From positions 207,308-271,307 of the forward strand of contig JANQGX010000045.1 in NCBI GenBank assembly GCA_028282885.1: 64,000 nucleotides of DNA, written 5' to 3'. This document shows positions 60,295 through 64,000 of this stretch, piece after piece. The stretch is from SAR324 cluster bacterium (lineage in GTDB: Bacteria; SAR324; XYD2-FULL-50-16). The translations under genes and the position numbers were made by a program. How positions within the stretch are numbered: the first letter of the stretch is position 1; every line of letters begins with the position of its first letter. Under the pieces are notes generated by a model. The model was not told the origin of the DNA and did no database searches. It worked only from the letters and a program-made list of their open reading frames with translations.

Positions 60295-60917
60295 TCATAT
60301 CCACAATTCTATTCGCTTTGTTTTTATTGGTTCTGATTGTACTGTCGATCCCGGTCAGAGTCCGTGTGGACTCCCGTCTGATCTGCAACATTCATTGGTT
60401 GTTTATCAAGCTGCATATTCGATCTTCCCAGGGTGCAATTAAAAAAGAACTTAGCGTGTTCAATCGCAAAACGAAGTTATTTTCTGGCAAAAAGAAAGCA
60501 ATATCAAAAGAGCCGGCCAAAGGAAAGCCAAAGAAATCTCAAAAGAAAAAGAAAAAGCTGACCCGGGAAATGGTGATGGAAATATTGAAGGATTCGATCG
60601 TAAGGAAAATTCTCCGTGTTGCCTGGCGATTTATCAAAAGGAGTGTAAAATCGGTCAAAATCAGCTTCCTGAACTGGGAGATTGGATTGAAAGATTACTA
60701 CTTGCAGGGGATTGTCTATGGTCTCCTGCATTCTCTTCCCACAACTGAGAAGTTCAGGATTTCCGGCAATTTTCAGGAAGTGAATAAGTTTAATGTCGCG
60801 ATCAATATCTCCCTAATCCGTTTATTCGGAGCATTTGCTGTTTTACTGCTGAGTTTTCCGTACATCAATACTATTAGAGTCTACAGGCGGGTTTATCTGC
60901 AAAAGGGACGAGCCTGA
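60291..60917 (+). CDS. DUF2953 (YtfI)-like membrane protein
   Basis: The 208-residue protein has an N-terminal TM helix (ILFALFLLVLIVLSIPVRVR), then a short strand region, a lysine-rich linker of about 45 residues (KKKAISKEPAKGKPKKSQKK) and a domain with VRKILRVAWRFIKRSVKSVK plus GLKDYYLQGIVYGLLHSLP. This is the DUF2953 layout, represented by Bacillus YtfI, whose gene adjoins ytfJ. Finding the same pair here, with an ATGA overlap, supports a shared function. The role is unknown. Confidence 0.65.
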   Translation: MIISTILFALFLLVLIVLSIPVRVRVDSRLICNIHWLFIKLHIRSSQGAIKKELSVFNRKTKLFSGKKKAISKEPAKGKPKKSQKKKKKLTREMVMEILKDSIVRKILRVAWRFIKRSVKSVKISFLNWEIGLKDYYLQGIVYGLLHSLPTTEKFRISGNFQEVNKFNVAINISLIRLFGAFAVLLLSFPYINTIRVYRRVYLQKGRA

Positions 60918-61058
60918 TCTCTTCTCATCACACTTCTCCCGGCATTTAAAGCGATAATTATTCAGTTTGTCTTTTTGGAAGACACAAGCGTTGGCTTGGG
61001 GAAATCCCAGTGCCCCGGCACACTATTGGTTTTTGTTTCGGAGCAGGGTTGAAGAGGC

Positions 61059-61742
61059 CTATCGGTTTTTCCGGATCTTTTTTAATTGTTCGGCAGCCTG
61101 GAGTTCATTTTCCTGATCCCCCAGCTTTTGAAACATTCGATAGGCTGCTCTCAGTTGTTCCTCGGCAGTTGCGAAGTTGAGCAGGTGGAGATGACATTGA
61201 CCGGATTGCAGTAATGACCAGGCTAATTCTTCCGAAGAGGATTGCTCTCTGTATTGAAGAAGTGCTTTTTCCCAGGAAATAACAGCCGATGAATAGTCTT
61301 CAATATGCATAAATGCTGATGCCAATGATGCGTGAAGATATCCCTCCAGATCTGATAAGTGCTCCGATTCGATAACAGCCCTGGCTGAATTCAGATGCCC
61401 CAGCCCATCTTCGGTTTTTCCGATTCTTATTGACAGATCCGCCTTGTGAATCAGTATCAGAGATAATCCGTGCCTGTTTAGCGTTGCCAAATAACCTTCA
61501 ATGATACGATCAGTTAATTCCAGGGCTTTTTCCTGTTTATCAAATCTCTGATAGTGCCTGAATTTCTCGTGTAAAACGAAATTCAGCCAGCGTTGGTCCT
61601 GAAGCCTTGAAAAAGCTCTTTCAGCCGCTTCAAATTTTTCCAGGGCATCGGTCTCCCTTCCTTCTCCTGTCAATTGAATAGCAAGGTCACAATGGCGTTC
61701 ACCCTCCTCCAGAAGGGTATTTCTTTCCTGGGCGGACAACAT
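61059..61742 (-). CDS. TPR-containing protein
   Basis: The 227-residue soluble helical-repeat protein has TPR-like units such as EGRETDALEKFEAAERAFSR, KTEDGLGHLNSARAVIESEH, YSSAVISWEKALLQYREQSS and NFATAEEQLRAAYRMFQKLG. No signal or membrane helix is seen. It is probably a cytoplasmic protein-interaction scaffold. It lies 30 bases downstream of the LRR-type gene on the same strand, so the two are likely co-expressed. Confidence 0.65.
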   Translation of the reverse strand: MLSAQERNTLLEEGERHCDLAIQLTGEGRETDALEKFEAAERAFSRLQDQRWLNFVLHEKFRHYQRFDKQEKALELTDRIIEGYLATLNRHGLSLILIHKADLSIRIGKTEDGLGHLNSARAVIESEHLSDLEGYLHASLASAFMHIEDYSSAVISWEKALLQYREQSSSEELAWSLLQSGQCHLHLLNFATAEEQLRAAYRMFQKLGDQENELQAAEQLKKIRKNR

Positions 61743-61772
61743 TTTTTCTTAGGGTATTAGCTGGAAGTTCCG

Positions 61773-62261
61773 TTAAAAATAAATTTGAACCCTGGAAGGA
61801 AAAGAAGCTCTTATTTTCTTTTTTTCTTCAGACGAGAATTGATTGTTAAACAGGTACAGTTTTTTCAAATTGTTCAACTTATAAAAGACCGAAGGCAGAG
61901 TTTCGAAGTTATTGCAGGAAATGTTCAGCACTTCGATACTTTTTTTAATTCGATCAGGTTGTCCATTGACTTCGAACTCGATGTATTCATTTTCATCGTT
62001 GGCATTATCCTGGGGTTCTGATCTCTGAGCTACGATATCCTTTGCCTTTACCGAGATTTGTTCGAGCTGTGCAATCAGTCGATTCAACCTCTCAGTGGAT
62101 AGTTGGTTTAATGAAGTCTCAATCTGTTTGAGGTTGATCTGCAGTTTTTTCATGACCTGTTGCTTTGCATGGGTTAACTGAAAACACGTTTGCGATACGG
62201 AATACATCAGGTTATCAATCACGTTATCCGCATTGATATCCCGTTTGATTTGAATTGACAA
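61773..62261 (-). CDS. Small protein with C-terminal leucine-rich repeats
   Basis: The 162-residue protein has an N-terminal helical part (about 1-90, KQIETSLNQLSTERLNRLIA) and an acidic spacer (EPQDNANDENEYIEFEVNG). The C-terminus has two to three LRR units: IEVLNISCNNFETLPSVFYK, LNNLKKLYLFNNQFSSEE and a capping KKIRASFPSRVQIYF. The start is TTG at 62261 with no clear ribosome binding site, so the N-terminus is uncertain. It probably works with the adjoining TPR gene as a pair of binding proteins. Confidence 0.6.
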   Translation of the reverse strand: MSIQIKRDINADNVIDNLMYSVSQTCFQLTHAKQQVMKKLQINLKQIETSLNQLSTERLNRLIAQLEQISVKAKDIVAQRSEPQDNANDENEYIEFEVNGQPDRIKKSIEVLNISCNNFETLPSVFYKLNNLKKLYLFNNQFSSEEKKKIRASFPSRVQIYF

Positions 62262-62428
62262 TTGGGGTACTTCTAAATTTTGTCAGAATATTGAGTGACC
62301 AGAAGACAATTGCAGATTTAAAATAGATACATATCAAGAGTAATTGTCGAAATCTTGGAAACTTATAAAAAAGCAAATTAGCATTACTCAAATTACAAAT
62401 CAAATTAACCCTCAGTGGAATACAAATC

Positions 62429-62980
62429 ATGACAGACGAGAGTTTGAAAGTTGGTATTGTCACCATCAGTGATAGAGCTTCCAAAGGCGAATACGAAGAC
62501 AAAAGTGGTCCTGCAATTCTGGATTGGTTAAGCCAGGCGCTTGTTTCTGAATGGAAATCGAATGTCAAAGTAATACCGGACGAACAGGATCAGATAGAAG
62601 CGGAGTTAAAAGCGTTGGTGGATGATGAGCGGTGTCACCTGGTTTTGACAACAGGAGGGACCGGTCCGGCCAAAAGAGATGTGACACCGGAGGCGACGTT
62701 GGCGATAGCGGATAAGGTGATGGACGGGTTTGGTGAAAGGATGAGGTCAATCAGCCTAAAATATGTTCCCACGGCGATTCTTTCCAGACAACTCGGGGTT
62801 ATTCGCAAGAATTGCCTGATCATTAATCTCCCCGGTCAACCCAAGGCTATTAAGGAAACATTGGATGAACTGTTCGAGGCCATTCCCTATTGTATTGATC
62901 TCATTGATGGCCCCTACATTGAAACCAATGAAAGCATCGTTAAGGCTTTCAGGCCCAAATCAGCTATCCGGAAAAAATAG
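62429..62980 (+). CDS. mog: Molybdopterin adenylyltransferase MogA
   Basis: MogA adenylates molybdopterin before molybdenum insertion. The 183-residue protein has VGIVTISDRASKGEYEDKSG (a GEYxDxSG motif typical of MogA), LTTGGTGPAKRDVTPEATLA and LIINLPGQPKAIKETLDELF. Length fits MogA (about 195) better than MoaB. It is divergent from the LRR gene. No other molybdenum cofactor genes are in the window. Confidence 0.9.
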   Translation: MTDESLKVGIVTISDRASKGEYEDKSGPAILDWLSQALVSEWKSNVKVIPDEQDQIEAELKALVDDERCHLVLTTGGTGPAKRDVTPEATLAIADKVMDGFGERMRSISLKYVPTAILSRQLGVIRKNCLIINLPGQPKAIKETLDELFEAIPYCIDLIDGPYIETNESIVKAFRPKSAIRKK

Positions 62981-63216
62981 ATGTCATATAGCAAGGATTG
63001 TGAAAGCAATACCCCCTCCGGATTAAATATCGGCCGGTTCAAAATCAAACTGCGGGTGATAAGGATCAACCTTTGTTTTATTAGCAATCACAGATTAAGG
63101 CGCGGGGTAATACAATATAGATTTGGCGATTGAATTAGTCCTATAAGCAAGAAGTTGTAATAGATCAGTTCATTAAAATAAATCAAAGATCTTAAACGTT
63201 TAACAAGCGAAATAAA

Positions 63217-64000
63217 ATGGATCCTTTAGAGCAGAAAATTACAAAAATCCTGGAAGAGATTCCATTTGGAGATAATGGCAGCAATATCCTGGAAGCCAAT
63301 GTTATCCATTCCCTCGATATTGATAAATCCAAAGCTTCTGTCGTATTAATAATACCTGAAGAGTATCAGAGCCTGGAAACAGATATTGCCGGCAAAGTGA
63401 AAGAAGGCTTGAAAAGTCTTGAAGAGATAGATCTGGTTACGCTGGAAATTGTCAGATCCAAAGCTGAATTGGAAGTAAAGGAACAGGGCGCGCAACAGAA
63501 TCCTCCTCCGCCGGAGCAAGCCAACTATCTTTCGGAATATGAAAACATCGTATTGGTCGCCAGTGGGAAAGGTGGTGTTGGCAAATCAACGGTTGCTATC
63601 AACCTGGCCTTGGCCCTGAAGGACATGGGGAAAAAGGTTTCATTGATGGATGCGGATGTTTACGGGCCTTCAATTCCCATTATGCTGGGAGTCCGGAATG
63701 AAACCATTAAAATGGAAGGAATCCAGATCGCCCCGATCAACAAGCATGGCCTGCATTTCATCTCGGTCGGTAATATGGTCAAGGAAGAGGATGCACTTAT
63801 CTGGAGAGGCCCAATGGCCCATCAGGTAATTCAAAACATCCTCAGGGATTCAGCCTGGCCGGGTGGCGACTACATGATTATCGACCTGCCCCCGGGAACC
63901 GGTGATGTTCAATTATCGCTGGCACAATTGACAGCAGCCACCGGCGCGGTGGTGGTTTGTACTCCGCAGGATGTAGCTTTGCTGGATGCTCGCAAAGCGA
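63217..64000 (+). CDS. mrp: Mrp/ApbC-family Fe-S cluster carrier ATPase, C-terminus beyond the window
   Basis: The reading frame is open from the ATG at 63217 to the window end (261 codons). An N-terminal MIP18/DUF59-like domain of about 85 residues is followed by a proline-rich linker and the ParA-type ATPase. It has the deviant Walker A ASGKGGVGKSTVAINLA near residue 114, the switch MDADVYGPSIPIML, WRGPMAHQVIQNIL and IIDLPPGTGDVQLSLAQ. The CxxC that binds the cluster would lie past the edge. It delivers Fe-S clusters to apoproteins. The gene is 236 bases after mogA. Confidence 0.93.
   Translation, partial: MDPLEQKITKILEEIPFGDNGSNILEANVIHSLDIDKSKASVVLIIPEEYQSLETDIAGKVKEGLKSLEEIDLVTLEIVRSKAELEVKEQGAQQNPPPPEQANYLSEYENIVLVASGKGGVGKSTVAINLALALKDMGKKVSLMDADVYGPSIPIMLGVRNETIKMEGIQIAPINKHGLHFISVGNMVKEEDALIWRGPMAHQVIQNILRDSAWPGGDYMIIDLPPGTGDVQLSLAQLTAATGAVVVCTPQDVALLDARKA

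Noticed and set aside
1..64000. CRISPR arrays, tRNA/rRNA genes, insertion sequences and prophage
   Set aside because: I looked for regularly spaced repeats, GGTTCGAATCC-type T-loops in gaps, transposase DDE sequences with flanking inverted repeats and phage structural genes, and saw none. A tool-based scan would settle tRNA and small RNA absence.

Overview
The window comes from a Gram-negative bacterium of moderate GC content. It carries a lipid A locus (skp/ompH, fabZ, lpxA, lpxB), a set of type II secretion pseudopilins, a signal-peptide-bearing porin-like protein and a lipoprotein with an SLH-type C-terminus. Gene content (two-subunit-type PurQ, GlnD-like regulator, omega subunit, IspG, Orn, ABC-F, UvrA, TAXI-TRAP and Dpp transporters) fits a proteobacterial or deltaproteobacterial/SAR324-like marine lineage, but I cannot fix the taxonomy by reading alone. 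I saw no rRNA, tRNA, CRISPR array, insertion sequence or prophage.

Layout. 1-10 kb: cysteine desulfurase (cut by the left edge), purQ, a very long GlnD-like protein, homoserine dehydrogenase, a membrane TPR protein, rpoZ, ispG. 10-20 kb: envelope and housekeeping genes (TPR/SLH lipoprotein, LPP20-like secreted protein, a small unknown gene followed by an orphan FliN-like protein, orn, a methyltransferase, cyclophilin, porin-like protein, Bax-inhibitor-1 protein, ABC-F ATPase, an unknown exported protein). 20.5-24 kb: a possible short terminated RNA, then gspG-H-I-J-K in tight succession.

24.3-43.4 kb is the main accessory block. Fourteen minus-strand genes are faced by one divergent sigma-54-dependent activator with TPR and GAF sensor regions. 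The block pairs two uptake systems (a complete Dpp-type ABC transporter and a TAXI-type TRAP transporter) with an oxocamphor-hydrolase-like crotonase, a fumarylacetoacetate-hydrolase-family protein, an arylsulfotransferase-like protein without a signal peptide, a 3-hydroxyacyl-CoA dehydrogenase, a short-chain dehydrogenase, a cupin and a small unknown protein. It looks like a regulated pathway for importing and degrading an unknown organic compound that passes through 1,3-dicarbonyl intermediates. Several of its gaps hold GC-rich imperfect palindromes.

43.4-52.4 kb: a zinc-ribbon protein with a DUF350 membrane protein, uvrA, pyrG, a J-domain fusion protein, an exported single-TM protein and a CPBP protease. 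52.6-58.2 kb: lipid A locus skp-fabZ-lpxA-gnnA-gnnB-lpxB. The gnnA/gnnB pair predicts lipid A built on 2,3-diamino-GlcN, and GnnB carries an N-terminal extension that resembles a PIN domain. 58.3-64 kb: a TraB-family membrane protein, a GerW(YtfJ)/DUF2953(YtfI)-like pair behind a near-consensus promoter, a TPR gene with an LRR gene, mogA, and an Mrp-family ATPase cut by the right edge.
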